A stretch of 64,000 nt of DNA from Microbacterium aerolatum (GTDB taxonomy: Bacteria; Actinomycetota; Actinomycetes; Actinomycetales; Microbacteriaceae), in the NCBI RefSeq assembly GCF_007988825.1, contig NZ_BJUW01000003.1, positions 248,001 to 312,000 on the forward strand. The letters are read 5' to 3'. Both the position numbers and the translations under genes were made by a program. Within the stretch, counting starts at the first letter, position 1; the number at the start of each line of letters is the position of its first letter. This document shows, in pieces, positions 7,422-16,002 of this stretch. Below the pieces are notes generated by a model, which was not told where the DNA came from, ran no database searches, and saw only the letters and a program-made list of their open reading frames with translations.

Positions 7422-9562
7422 GCACGCTGCCCGACCCCGTCGAGGGGGCCCCGACCAATGCAGAAGTCGGCCCGACCACGACGCTGACGCCCGACGAGCA
7501 GTACGAGGCGGAGCTCGCCGAGCAGGCACGTCAGAACTCCGGAGACTGGGACGCGGTCGCCCCCGGCAAGGCCGACAACTTCGGCCGAAGCTTTGCCCGC
7601 ATGATCGGGCTGCTCAAGCCCTCCGCGCTCTGGTTCGTGCTGGTGTCGTTCTTCGGCGCGATCGGCGTCGTGCTGACGGTCGCCGCCCCGAAGGTGCTCG
7701 GCGAGGCCACCAACCTCATCTACGAGGGCTACATCTCCAAGGTGCTCGGCGACAACGGCGTACCCGCCGGCACGTCGCAGGAGCAGGTCGTCGAGATGCT
7801 GCGCTCGCAGGGCCAGGGCGACTTCGCCAACATGGTGGCCGCCTTCGACAGCTTCCAGGTCGGCGCCGGAATCGACTTCGACCGACTGCGCTGGGTGATC
7901 ATCGCCGTACTGGCGATCTACGTCGTCGCCGCCATCCTGAGCTGGCTGCAGGGCTACGTGATCAACGTGATCATGGTGCGCACGATGTGGCGTCTGCGCG
8001 AGTCCGTCGAGGCGAAGATCAACCGGTTGCCGCTGTCGTACTTCGACAAGGTGCAGCGCGGTGAGCTGATCTCGCGCGTCACCAACGACATCGACAACAT
8101 CACGCAGACCATGCAGCAGTCGTTGTCCGGGGCGCTGACGGCGGTTCTGACCGTGATCGGCGTGCTGGTGATGATGTTCTCGATCTCGTGGCAGCTGGCA
8201 CTGGTCGCGCTTGTCGCGCTGCCGCTGATGGGCGTGATCTTCGGCGTCATCGGTCCGCGTTCGCAGAAGGCGTTCGGCAGCCAGTGGCGCAAGGTCGGCC
8301 GCCTGAACGCCCGCGTCGAGGAGTCCTTCTCCGGTCACGCGCTGGTCAAGGTCTTCGGTCGCGAGCAGGAGGCTCTCGAGAGCTTCCAGGCCGAGAATGA
8401 GGAGCTGTACCAGGCGAGTTTCAAGGCGCAGTTCCTGTCGGGCATCATCATGCCGGCCATGACCTTCGTCGGCAGCCTGACCTTCGTCGGCATCGCGGTG
8501 CTCGGCGGGCTCATGGTCGCCAGCGGTCAGCTCCGCCTCGGCGACGTGCAGGCCTTCATCCAGTACTCGCAGCAGTTCACGCAGCCGTTGTCGGAGCTCG
8601 GCGGCATGGCGGCGGTCGTGCAGTCCGGTACGGCTTCCGCTGAGCGGGTTTTCGACTTCCTGGACGCCGACGAGGAGCAGGCCGACGCCTCCGACGCGGC
8701 CTCGCTGCCCGATCCGGAGGTCGCGGGCCGTGGCGTCATCGAGTTCCAGGAGGTGTCGTTCTCGTACACGCCGGATCGCCCGCTGATCCGGGACCTGTCG
8801 TTCCGGGTCGAGCCGGGGCAGACGGTCGCGATCGTCGGACCGACCGGTGCGGGAAAGACCACCCTGGTCAACCTGATCATGCGGTTCTACGAGCTGAGCT
8901 CCGGCCGCATCCTCATCGACGGGCAGGACATCGCCGGCGTCGCCCGCTCCGAACTGCGCTCGCGCACGGGCATGGTGCTGCAGGATCCGTGGCTGTTCGC
9001 GGGATCGATCCTCGAGAACATCCGTTACGGCCGCTCCACCGCCACCGATGAAGAGGTCATCGAGGCGGCGACGGCGACGTACGTCGACCGGTTCGTGCAC
9101 GCGCTCCCCGAGGGCTACGAGACGGTGCTGGACGAGGATGCTTCGAACGTGTCCGCGGGTGAACGTCAGCTCATCACGATCGCTCGCGCGTTCGTGTCGC
9201 AGCCGTCGATCCTGATCCTCGACGAGGCGACCAGCGCGGTCGACACCCGCACCGAGCTGCTGCTGCAGCATGCGATGGCGGCGCTGCGCAAGGGCCGTAC
9301 CTCGTTCGTGATCGCGCACCGCCTCTCCACGATCCGCGATGCCGACCTCATCCTCGTGATGGAGCACGGTGACATCGTCGAGCAGGGCTCGCATGACGAG
9401 CTCATCGCCACGCAGGGTGCGTACTGGCGGCTGTACCAGTCGCAGTTCGAGCAGGCTGCGACCGACATCGACGCCGAAGAGGCCATGACGGACGCGGTTC
9501 CCGTCGTCGCCTCCGGCGAGGCAGAAGCGGCCGAGACAGTGGACGAGCCCGCCGAGAGGTGA
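7418..9562 (+). CDS. ABC exporter half-transporter, catalytic-site subunit
   Basis: Partner of the preceding gene, 714 residues. It starts with an acidic cytosolic extension of about 60 residues, then the membrane domain, which has a larger first outer loop (YEGYISKVLGDN... through GAGIDFDR) than the partner, and then the ATPase. Walker A is GPTGAGKTT, Walker B is LILDEATSAVD with the catalytic Glu, and the switch is IAHRLST. Its own signature is weakened to VSAGERQ. The normal ATP site would pair this Walker A/B with the partner's VSGGQ, and the degenerate site pairs the reverse, as expected for an asymmetric heterodimer. The C-terminal tail is acidic. Confidence 0.93.
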   Translation: MSTLPDPVEGAPTNAEVGPTTTLTPDEQYEAELAEQARQNSGDWDAVAPGKADNFGRSFARMIGLLKPSALWFVLVSFFGAIGVVLTVAAPKVLGEATNLIYEGYISKVLGDNGVPAGTSQEQVVEMLRSQGQGDFANMVAAFDSFQVGAGIDFDRLRWVIIAVLAIYVVAAILSWLQGYVINVIMVRTMWRLRESVEAKINRLPLSYFDKVQRGELISRVTNDIDNITQTMQQSLSGALTAVLTVIGVLVMMFSISWQLALVALVALPLMGVIFGVIGPRSQKAFGSQWRKVGRLNARVEESFSGHALVKVFGREQEALESFQAENEELYQASFKAQFLSGIIMPAMTFVGSLTFVGIAVLGGLMVASGQLRLGDVQAFIQYSQQFTQPLSELGGMAAVVQSGTASAERVFDFLDADEEQADASDAASLPDPEVAGRGVIEFQEVSFSYTPDRPLIRDLSFRVEPGQTVAIVGPTGAGKTTLVNLIMRFYELSSGRILIDGQDIAGVARSELRSRTGMVLQDPWLFAGSILENIRYGRSTATDEEVIEAATATYVDRFVHALPEGYETVLDEDASNVSAGERQLITIARAFVSQPSILILDEATSAVDTRTELLLQHAMAALRKGRTSFVIAHRLSTIRDADLILVMEHGDIVEQGSHDELIATQGAYWRLYQSQFEQAATDIDAEEAMTDAVPVVASGEAEAAETVDEPAER

Positions 9563-9563
9563 C

Positions 9564-9605
9564 TGACGTGGTGGGCCTGGGCGGCCGCCCAGCCCCACCA
9601 CGTCA
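9564..9605. terminator. bidirectional terminator between exporter and carboxypeptidase genes
   Basis: A 42-bp palindrome with a single mismatched pair: half TGACGTGGTGGGCCTGGGCG against its complement. It lies between two convergent genes, and the stop codon of the minus-strand gene is inside it. Confidence 0.8.
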
Positions 9606-11333
9606 CTTCGAGCTGAGGCCGAGCAGTTCCAGCGGGTGCGTCAGGCGCCACCAGGGACTCGGGCCCGCGATCTCCTCGGCCAGCGACGCGTCGACGGACG
9701 CCTGATCCACGGGCCCGGTAACGGTGACCGTGCCGATGTCCTCGCCCTCCTCGCGCTGGTTGCTCAGATCGAACTCGACGGCGGCGGACGCCGCGGTGCC
9801 GTTCCAGAGCACCACGGTCGCATCCTCATCCGAGACGATGTCGACGCTCGTGCCCCACGGCGTGCTGATCTCGCCGACGATGGTGCCCGCCGGCACGGCG
9901 GGCGAGATCGTCGCCAGTGCTGCCTCGGCCTGGTCGAACAGCGAACGCGTCACGGCGAGCCGCTCTGCGTCGTCGTTCTGGTTCAGCACCGACGCGTAGA
10001 GGTGCACGGTGGTCTCGCCGACTGTGACGTCCTTCGCTGTGAGCAGGTTCCAGCCGACGAGGGTTCCGGTCTTGATGCCGACGACACCGGGGTCTGCCAG
10101 CATCCCGTTGGTGTTCTCGACCAGTCCCGCGCCGGGAATCTCGGCGCTGACCGTGCCGACGATCTCCGCGAACACGGGATTCTGCATGGCCCGCTCACCG
10201 AGCCGCAGCAGCGCTTCGGGTGTGGCGACGTTGCCCTCGTCGAAGCCCGACGGCGTCACGATCGTGATGTCGCCGAGGCCGCGTTCTGCGAGCCACGTCT
10301 TTGCGGCCTGTGCGAACTGCTGATCCGAACCCCAGAGTTCTCGTGCGAGCCGGTCGATGTAGTTGTTCGCGGACCCCATCAGCGTGCCCTGCAGCAGCTG
10401 GTACTCCGTCAGCACGCCGTCGACGGGAACGTCGAGTGCGGACTGGTTCGCGATGCGGTAATCCCAGTACTCCAGGGTGTCGCCGTAGTCGAAGGCGAAC
10501 TCGGGCCCCTGCTCGCCGAGTTGCAGCGGCATCCGATCGAGCACCATCAGGCTGCTGACGACCTTCGTCACGCTGGCGATCGGGACGGCCTGCGTGGCGG
10601 ATGCCGCTGATGAGACGCCGGCCATGCTCAGGCCGGCACTGCCGACCGACGGCCATACGATCGCGGCGGGTTCGGGTGCCACGGTCGCGAACTCGACGGG
10701 CTGTACGACCGGCGGCACCTCGTGCAGCGGCCACATCAGCATGCTGGCGCTGTAGGCGATGGCGCAGGTGGCGATGGTGCCGACCGGAACCAGCCATCGG
10801 CTGCGCAGGACGACGGGTCGCAGCTTCGCATCCGCGAGCAGATCCGTGACCGGACCGTCCATCGTTATGGCATTGAGATCGGCGGGACGGCTGGACTCCG
10901 CGACGTCGGCCGTCTCGACCCAGCTCAGCGCGGTCGCCGGGCGCGAAGGGCCTGCCCATTCCACGACGCGTTCGGGCGCGCCCTCCTCGACGGAACCGAG
11001 GTCGTCGACGCCGAGCGCCGACAGGTCGGAAGGCTGCGCCTCGTCGACCGCTGCCGATGCGGCATCCGGCTGGGCGGGTGCGGCATCCGCCTGCGGGAGC
11101 GCGGCTTCCACCGGTACCTGTGCGGTCTCTGCCGCTGCGGGCGCAGCATCCACTTGCGTCGGCGTGGACTCCGCGGAGTCCGCGGGCACGGGGACGGGAT
11201 CCTCGATCACGGCGGCGTCGGCGTCGCTGAACGGCAGCGTCGGCGTGCGCGACGACTCGGCCGCGCGACGCATCGCGCGCCGAGCGCGCCGGGTCGTCGC
11301 GCCTGCAGCAGGCGTCACATCGTCGGAGATCAC
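9603..11333 (-). CDS. D-alanyl-D-alanine carboxypeptidase (peptidase S11) with long cytosolic N-terminus
   Basis: Penicillin-binding-protein-type enzyme that trims peptidoglycan stem peptides outside the membrane. The serine motif IASVTK, the second motif GSANNY (SxN) and the third motif KTG in GIKTGTLVGWN are all present. A single membrane helix near residues 181-203 (RSRWLVPVGTIATCAIAYSA) anchors the catalytic domain outside. The first 180 residues are a Pro/Ala/Asp/Glu-rich cytosolic region, probably disordered. The GTG start sits 6 bases behind TAGCGT (11345-11340 on the minus strand), consistent with a leaderless message. Total 576 residues, longer than plain DacA because of the N-terminal extension. 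Confidence 0.9.
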   Translation of the reverse strand: MISDDVTPAAGATTRRARRAMRRAAESSRTPTLPFSDADAAVIEDPVPVPADSAESTPTQVDAAPAAAETAQVPVEAALPQADAAPAQPDAASAAVDEAQPSDLSALGVDDLGSVEEGAPERVVEWAGPSRPATALSWVETADVAESSRPADLNAITMDGPVTDLLADAKLRPVVLRSRWLVPVGTIATCAIAYSASMLMWPLHEVPPVVQPVEFATVAPEPAAIVWPSVGSAGLSMAGVSSAASATQAVPIASVTKVVSSLMVLDRMPLQLGEQGPEFAFDYGDTLEYWDYRIANQSALDVPVDGVLTEYQLLQGTLMGSANNYIDRLARELWGSDQQFAQAAKTWLAERGLGDITIVTPSGFDEGNVATPEALLRLGERAMQNPVFAEIVGTVSAEIPGAGLVENTNGMLADPGVVGIKTGTLVGWNLLTAKDVTVGETTVHLYASVLNQNDDAERLAVTRSLFDQAEAALATISPAVPAGTIVGEISTPWGTSVDIVSDEDATVVLWNGTAASAAVEFDLSNQREEGEDIGTVTVTGPVDQASVDASLAEEIAGPSPWWRLTHPLELLGLSSK

Positions 11334-11339
11334 CCGTTC

Positions 11340-11345
11340 ACGCTA
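11340..11345 (-). promoter_or_regulatory. -10 box of the carboxypeptidase gene
   Basis: TAGCGT on the minus strand, 6 bases before the GTG start. Confidence 0.5.
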
Positions 11346-11394
11346 CCCAATCGCACGCATGCCGGGTGCGAAGCCGCCTCCGACGCGCTGTGGG

Positions 11395-11400
11395 TATGAT
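11395..11400 (+). promoter_or_regulatory. -10 box of the TPP riboswitch transcript
   Basis: TATGAT lies about 10 bases before the first riboswitch bases, so transcription should start near 11406-11408. No good -35 was seen. Confidence 0.5.
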
Positions 11401-11409
11401 CGACTTCAC

Positions 11410-11500
11410 AACCACGGGAGTCCGGGTCAGCCGGGCTGAGAGGAAGCGAACCGCGCTTCGACCGTCGAACCTGATCCGGATCATGCCGGCGCAGGGAGGA
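11410..11500 (+). ncRNA. TPP riboswitch (THI element)
   Basis: Shows the standard conserved blocks in order: ACGGGAGTCCGGG, CCGGGCTGAGAG, GACCGTCGAACCTGATCCGG, then ATGCCGGCGCAGGGAG. The last block overlaps the AGGGAGGAG ribosome-binding site of the next gene. Ligand binding could therefore hide it, which fits control of translation initiation. It directly precedes ykoE, a thiamine-precursor transporter gene. Confidence 0.95.
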
Positions 11501-11506
11501 GTTCAG

Positions 11507-12142
11507 ATGAGTACATCCATGTCCGCTTCGAGGCACGCCGCGAAGGGGCTCCGCCGCCCGGAACTGTGGCGCTGGCGCGTCGTCGACATCGTCGTGGCCA
11601 GTGTCATCGCCGTCGCGTGCGCGGTGATCTTCCTGCTGTGGAACATCGGCTACGAGGCACCGAGCACGTTGCTGAAGCCCCTGCTGCCCGGTGTGCAGGG
11701 TCTGCTCGCCGGACCCTGGCTCCTGGCCGGCGTGCTCGGCGGTCTCATCATCCGCAAGCCGGGAGCCGCCCTCTACACCGAGCTGGTCGCAGCGGTGATC
11801 TCGGCGCTCGTCGGAAATCAGTGGGGGCCGCTGACGATCGCGTCGGGCATCGTGCAGGGTCTCGGCGCCGAACTGATCTTCCTGGTCTTCCTCTACGGGG
11901 TCTGGCGGCTGCCCGTCGCCATCCTCGCCGGCGCGGGCGCGGGCCTCGCGTGCGGCATCAATGACCGCATCCTCTGGTATCCGGGTGCCGACGTGCTGTT
12001 CACGAGTGTGTACATCGCCTCGACCACGATCTCCGGTGCCCTCATCGCCGGTCTCGGCGGATGGCTGATCGCTCGCGGCCTCGCGGCCACCGGCGCCCTG
12101 AACCGCTTCGCATCGGGCCGAGCGGCGACAGCGCGGGTGTGA
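11507..12142 (+). CDS. ykoE: ECF transporter S component, thiamine/hydroxymethylpyrimidine type
   Basis: Substrate-binding membrane subunit of a vitamin ECF importer, 211 residues, with about five or six hydrophobic helices starting near residue 25. The YkoE-like blocks GPWLLAGVLGGLIIRKPGAALYTE (read as two helix ends) and GNQWGPLTIASGIVQGLGAEL are clear. The ATG lies just behind the Shine-Dalgarno sequence that ends the TPP riboswitch, which fixes both the start and the substrate class. It overlaps ykoD by 4 bp (GTGA). The family is known to carry thiamine or its hydroxymethylpyrimidine precursor; which one here cannot be told. Confidence 0.9.
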   Translation: MSTSMSASRHAAKGLRRPELWRWRVVDIVVASVIAVACAVIFLLWNIGYEAPSTLLKPLLPGVQGLLAGPWLLAGVLGGLIIRKPGAALYTELVAAVISALVGNQWGPLTIASGIVQGLGAELIFLVFLYGVWRLPVAILAGAGAGLACGINDRILWYPGADVLFTSVYIASTTISGALIAGLGGWLIARGLAATGALNRFASGRAATARV

Positions 12143-13620
12143 CCATCCCGATAGACCGCGGCACGGCGTCCGCACCCGCGATCCTCGAAGCCCGGTCGTG
12201 GGGGTGGCGCTATGCCACCCGCCTGCGCTGGGCGCTGCGCGACGTCTCGCTGACGATCGAGCCGGGGGAGCGCGTGCTGCTGCTGGGAGCATCCGGGTCC
12301 GGCAAGTCGACCCTGCTGCAGGCGTTCGGCGGCGTGCTCGGCGGAGCCGACGAAGGCGAAGAGGTCGGCGAGCTGCTGGTCGACGGGATGCCGGCCGCCG
12401 ACGCCCACGGTCGAGTCGGCATGGTGCTGCAGGATCCGGACACCCAGACGATCCTCGCCAGGGTCGGCGACGACGTGGCGTTCGGATGCGAGAACCTCGG
12501 AGTGCCGCGCGAGGAGATCTGGCCGCGCGTGCACGCCGCTCTGGATGCCGTCGGGCTCGAGGTGCCGCTGGATCGCTCGACCGCGGCGCTGTCCGGCGGG
12601 CAGAAGCAGCGGCTCGCGCTCGCCGGCGTGCTGGCGATGCGTCCTGGGGCGATCCTGCTCGACGAGCCGACCGCCAACCTCGATCCCGGCGGGGTCGGCG
12701 AGGTGCGAGATGCCGTGAAGAACGTGCTGGATGCGACCGGGGCGACGCTCGTGGTGATCGAGCATCGCATCGACGTGTGGCTTCCTCTGGTCGATCGCGT
12801 GATCGTCCTCGGCAGTGACGCGGACGGCGAGACCACGGCCGTGCTCGCCGACGGCACACCGGATGCCGTGCTCGGCGCCCGCGGCGATGAGCTCGCTGCC
12901 GCCGGGGTGTGGGTGCCAGGGCATCCGCCGGTCTTCCCCGCCCCGCCGGCCGCTCCGCCGGGGGAAGAGCTGCTGCACGCCGAGAAGCTCGTCGTCTCGC
13001 GGCGGCGCGGCGTGCCGGTCGCGGGACCCTTCAACCTCAGCCTGCGCGCGGGCGAGGTGCTCGGGATCGTCGGGCCCAATGGTTCCGGCAAGTCGACGCT
13101 CGGACTCACCCTGGCCGGGCTGATTCCGCCCGAGAGCGGCCGGGTGACGGCATCCGCCGCCCTCGCCGCAGGCGAGAAGACGGAACCAGGCAAGTGGTCA
13201 TCGCGTGCGCTGCTCACCCGCATCGGCGCGGTGCTGCAGAGCCCAGAGCATCAGCTCCTCGGGCGCACGGTACGCGAGGAGCTGTCGATCGGCCCCCGCG
13301 CGCTCGGCCTCAGTCCCGAGGAAGTGGCTGTCAGGGTCGACGACCTGCTCGTGCGTCTGCGTCTTGGCGCGCTGGCCGAGGCGAACCCGTACACGCTCTC
13401 GGGTGGAGAGAAGCGGCGTCTGACGGTCGCCGCTGCGCTCGCCACCCGGCCGCGTGTGCTCGTGCTCGACGAGCCGACGTTCGGCCAGGACGCCGTGACC
13501 TGGGCCGAACTCGTGGCGATCATCGCGCGGCTGCGGGACCAGGGCACCGCCATCGTGGTGATCTCGCACGACGAGGATGTGCTGCGGGCGCTGCACGCGC
13601 GACGGGTCGAGATCGCATGA
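12139..13620 (+). CDS. ykoD: ECF transporter ATPase with two fused ABC domains
   Basis: Energising subunit of the thiamine-type ECF transporter. Two ABC domains are joined in one chain of 493 residues. The first has Walker A GASGSGKST, signature LSGGQKQR and Walker B ILLDEPTANLD. The second has Walker A GPNGSGKST, signature LSGGEKRR and Walker B LVLDEPTFGQD. The GTG start overlaps the ykoE stop (GTGA), supporting coupled translation. The gene overlaps ykoC by 4 bp. Confidence 0.92.
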   Translation: MTIPIDRGTASAPAILEARSWGWRYATRLRWALRDVSLTIEPGERVLLLGASGSGKSTLLQAFGGVLGGADEGEEVGELLVDGMPAADAHGRVGMVLQDPDTQTILARVGDDVAFGCENLGVPREEIWPRVHAALDAVGLEVPLDRSTAALSGGQKQRLALAGVLAMRPGAILLDEPTANLDPGGVGEVRDAVKNVLDATGATLVVIEHRIDVWLPLVDRVIVLGSDADGETTAVLADGTPDAVLGARGDELAAAGVWVPGHPPVFPAPPAAPPGEELLHAEKLVVSRRRGVPVAGPFNLSLRAGEVLGIVGPNGSGKSTLGLTLAGLIPPESGRVTASAALAAGEKTEPGKWSSRALLTRIGAVLQSPEHQLLGRTVREELSIGPRALGLSPEEVAVRVDDLLVRLRLGALAEANPYTLSGGEKRRLTVAAALATRPRVLVLDEPTFGQDAVTWAELVAIIARLRDQGTAIVVISHDEDVLRALHARRVEIA

Positions 13621-14426
13621 CGGACTTCGTCGCAGACTCCGGTCGCGTTCAGCGATCGGGTCCCATCGCGCCGCGCAGCGCCCTGGCCAAACTCGCCACG
13701 GCACTGCTGATCAGCATCCCCCTCATCCTGACGATCGACGTGCTCTCGGCCGCGGTCGCGCTGGCGCTGGAGATCCCGCTGCTGTTGCTCGCGGGACTCC
13801 GCGCGAAGGAGTTCTGGCTGCGCACGGCCGTGCTGTGGATCGCCGCCCCGCTCAGCGCCGTGACGATCGCTCTCTACGGCGCGGCGAGCGGGACCGTCCA
13901 CTTCGAGTGGTTCGTCGTGCGGATCAGCGACGGATCGCTCGCGCTCGCCGCGGCCACTGCGGTGCGCGTGCTGGCGATCGGGCTCCCGGCGATCGTGCTC
14001 TTCGTCACGGTCGATCCGACCGACCTCGCCGACGATCTCGCGCAGCGGGCGCGGCTGCCGGCGCGGTTCGTCATCGGGGCGCTGGCCGGGATGAGGATGC
14101 TCGGGCTGCTCGCTGACGACTGGCGGGCGCTCGCCCTGGCGCGCCGGGCGCGCGGCGTTGCCGATCAGGGGCGGATCCGGCGCGGTATCGGGATGGCGTT
14201 CGCGCTGTTCGTGCTCGCGATCCGGCGCGGATCGTCGCTCGCCACGGCGATGGAGGCCCGCGGCTTCGGCGGCCCTGGCGCTCGCAGCTGGGCGCGGCCG
14301 TCGAGGTGGGACGTCGGGGACACGGTGCTGGTGGTGATCGGGATGCTGATCCCCGCGGCGGCCATCACGGCCGCCGTCGTCTTCGGCACCTGGAACTTCA
14401 TCCTGGGCCCGTCGGTCGCAGGCTGA
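13617..14426 (+). CDS. ykoC: ECF transporter T component (transmembrane coupling protein)
   Basis: Membrane scaffold linking the S component to the ATPases, 269 residues with about five helices. The two coupling motifs of T proteins, ARRARG and MEARGFGG, are present and contact the ATPase domains. The ATG overlaps the ykoD stop (ATGA). It is the last gene of the riboswitch-controlled unit and converges on the MmcQ-like gene with only 3 bp between, with no visible terminator. Confidence 0.9.
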   Translation: MTDFVADSGRVQRSGPIAPRSALAKLATALLISIPLILTIDVLSAAVALALEIPLLLLAGLRAKEFWLRTAVLWIAAPLSAVTIALYGAASGTVHFEWFVVRISDGSLALAAATAVRVLAIGLPAIVLFVTVDPTDLADDLAQRARLPARFVIGALAGMRMLGLLADDWRALALARRARGVADQGRIRRGIGMAFALFVLAIRRGSSLATAMEARGFGGPGARSWARPSRWDVGDTVLVVIGMLIPAAAITAAVVFGTWNFILGPSVAG

Positions 14427-14429
14427 GAC

Positions 14430-14822
14430 TCAGCGATCGTCGAGCTGCTTCACCAGCCGACGGGGTGCCGTCATCCGATACGAGGCGTCGACGAGCTCGG
14501 CGATCTCCTGCCAGTCCGTATCCTCGTCGAGGTCGATCCCGAGCCAGCCCGATGGTCCCAGGTAGGTGGGCACCCAGAACCGTGGGTCCTGCCGCAGCGC
14601 GGGGTCGTCGTCGGCATCCGGTCGCACCATGATCGCCGCGTCGTGCGCGACCCACTCCTCGTCGATCCGCTGCGAGCCGCCGAAATAACAGAACACCTTC
14701 TGCGTGAAGAAGGCCGGGCGCCCGTGACTGACCTTCTCATCGGCCTCGGGGAATGTGAGCGCGATCTCGCGGACCCGCGCCAGCAGTGGATCGTCGGGGG
14801 AGAACATCAGCGGGTGGGTCAT
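14430..14822 (-). CDS. MmcQ/YjbR family protein
   Basis: Small 130-residue protein of the MmcQ/YjbR (CyaY-like, double-wing) family: PEADEKVSHGRPAFFTQKVFCYFGG and the C-terminal DASYRMTAPRRLVKQL are characteristic. Some members bind DNA; the cellular role is unknown. Third gene of an operon: its ATG shares one base with the stop of the upstream kinase gene (TGATG). Confidence 0.85.
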   Translation of the reverse strand: MTHPLMFSPDDPLLARVREIALTFPEADEKVSHGRPAFFTQKVFCYFGGSQRIDEEWVAHDAAIMVRPDADDDPALRQDPRFWVPTYLGPSGWLGIDLDEDTDWQEIAELVDASYRMTAPRRLVKQLDDR

Positions 14823-15547
14823 CAGGTCTCATTCCACAGGTCGCGGTAGTAGGCGAGCCGATCGCGGTCGGGCTCGATGCCGTAGGCCTCGATGAGCGCG
14901 TCCTCCCAGTCGCCGCCATAGTTCCACAGTGTGCTCATCGAGGCGACGGCGATGTCCGCCCATCGATCGGCGGTGCCGAGCGCGGCGAGATCGACGTGGC
15001 CGACGGGCGCACCGGCCGCGTCGAGGAGGGTGTTCGGTGCGCAGGCATCCCCGTGGCATACGACGAGTCGGTCGATCGGCGGTGCATCGCGGAGGGCATC
15101 GGCGATATGGATGCCGCGCGCCTCGGCATTCGCGATCCGGGCAGGAACGCTCCACTCCCAGGGGCACGCCGACACGGGGAGCGCGTCGTGCAGCATCCGC
15201 AATCCCTGGCCGATCGCACGCACGGCGATGGCGGGCTCGGCGATCCAGCGGGGTGCGACTGCGCTCACGCCGGTGATCGCCGCCGTGACCAGCCACTCGT
15301 GCGAGGCATCCTGGCCTTGCTCGATGACCTCCGGCACACGGATCCACCGTGCAGCCCACCGCATGCGCTCCGCCTCGTCGCGCATGTTCGCCTCGAGGTC
15401 GAGAGGCCCCCACTTGATGAACCGGCCGTCATCCGTGCGGAACGTCAGACCGCCGATCCCGTTCTCCCACGCCGGAGTGAGCGCCGCACCGCGAGCGAGC
15501 GTGCGGACCCGTGCGGGGACCGCGACATCGGCTGACGGGATCGTCAC
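14822..15547 (-). CDS. aminoglycoside phosphotransferase (APH)-like kinase
   Basis: Protein-kinase-like small-molecule phosphotransferase, 241 residues. The catalytic loop VVCHGDACAPNTLLD and the metal motif GHVDLAALGTADRWADIA match the APH(3')-type pattern, and the end DRLAYYRDLW resembles the APH C-terminus. The N-terminal lobe is short, with a lysine in GRFIKWGPL as the likely ATP lysine. The GTG start overlaps the upstream DUF488 stop (GTGA). The position between DUF488 and MmcQ genes and the lack of mobile sequence argue for a chromosomal kinase of unknown substrate; resistance cannot be inferred. Confidence 0.85.
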   Translation of the reverse strand: MTIPSADVAVPARVRTLARGAALTPAWENGIGGLTFRTDDGRFIKWGPLDLEANMRDEAERMRWAARWIRVPEVIEQGQDASHEWLVTAAITGVSAVAPRWIAEPAIAVRAIGQGLRMLHDALPVSACPWEWSVPARIANAEARGIHIADALRDAPPIDRLVVCHGDACAPNTLLDAAGAPVGHVDLAALGTADRWADIAVASMSTLWNYGGDWEDALIEAYGIEPDRDRLAYYRDLWNET

Positions 15548-15903
15548 AGCAACTCGCGCAGCGCTTCTTCGAGCACAACGGCGTGATTGTGCTCCTCATC
15601 GTGCGCGGCGTAGACGAGCGTGACCACCCCGTGCTTCCTCGCCTCGGCCGCGAGTTCGTCGAGCGCTGACGCGCTCTCGCCGGCGAGTTCGGCGCGGTAT
15701 CTGTCGGCGTAGGCGCCCCAGTCGTCATCGGATGCCGCGTGCCACTGCTTGCGCAGCTCGGGGCTGGGAGCGGTGTCCTTGGCCCACAGATCGATCTCTG
15801 CCCGCTCCTTCGACACGCCCCTCGGCCACAGCCGATCCACCAGCACCCGGAACCCGTCGGCGGATTCGGCGGTGTCGTAGGCTCGCTTGCGACGCAGTTC
15901 CAT
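15544..15903 (-). CDS. DUF488 family protein
   Basis: 119 residues. RVLVDRLWPRGVSKERAEIDLWAKDTAPSPELRKQW is the DUF488 hallmark. The function of the family is unknown. The start is taken at the ATG giving MELRRKRAYDT; an upstream in-frame ATG adds 64 residues with no resemblance to the family and crosses the promoter of the divergent SDR gene. First gene of the DUF488-APH-MmcQ operon. Confidence 0.85.
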   Translation of the reverse strand: MELRRKRAYDTAESADGFRVLVDRLWPRGVSKERAEIDLWAKDTAPSPELRKQWHAASDDDWGAYADRYRAELAGESASALDELAAEARKHGVVTLVYAAHDEEHNHAVVLEEALRELL

Positions 15904-16002
15904 GGCCCCAGCCAACACCTCCGCGCGTGCGTGCACCAGAGGGCTGACACTGAGAACCGCATATGCTGAGACTGAATTGCAGAATCGTTCGAAGGAGAAC
16001 CT

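Noticed and set aside
11366..11506. Coding extension of ykoE upstream
   Set aside because: This stretch is the TPP riboswitch; the open frame through it is accidental.
14822..15547. Aminoglycoside resistance gene
   Set aside because: The fold and catalytic motifs fit an APH-like kinase, but the operon context (DUF488, MmcQ) and lack of mobile sequence do not support a resistance role.
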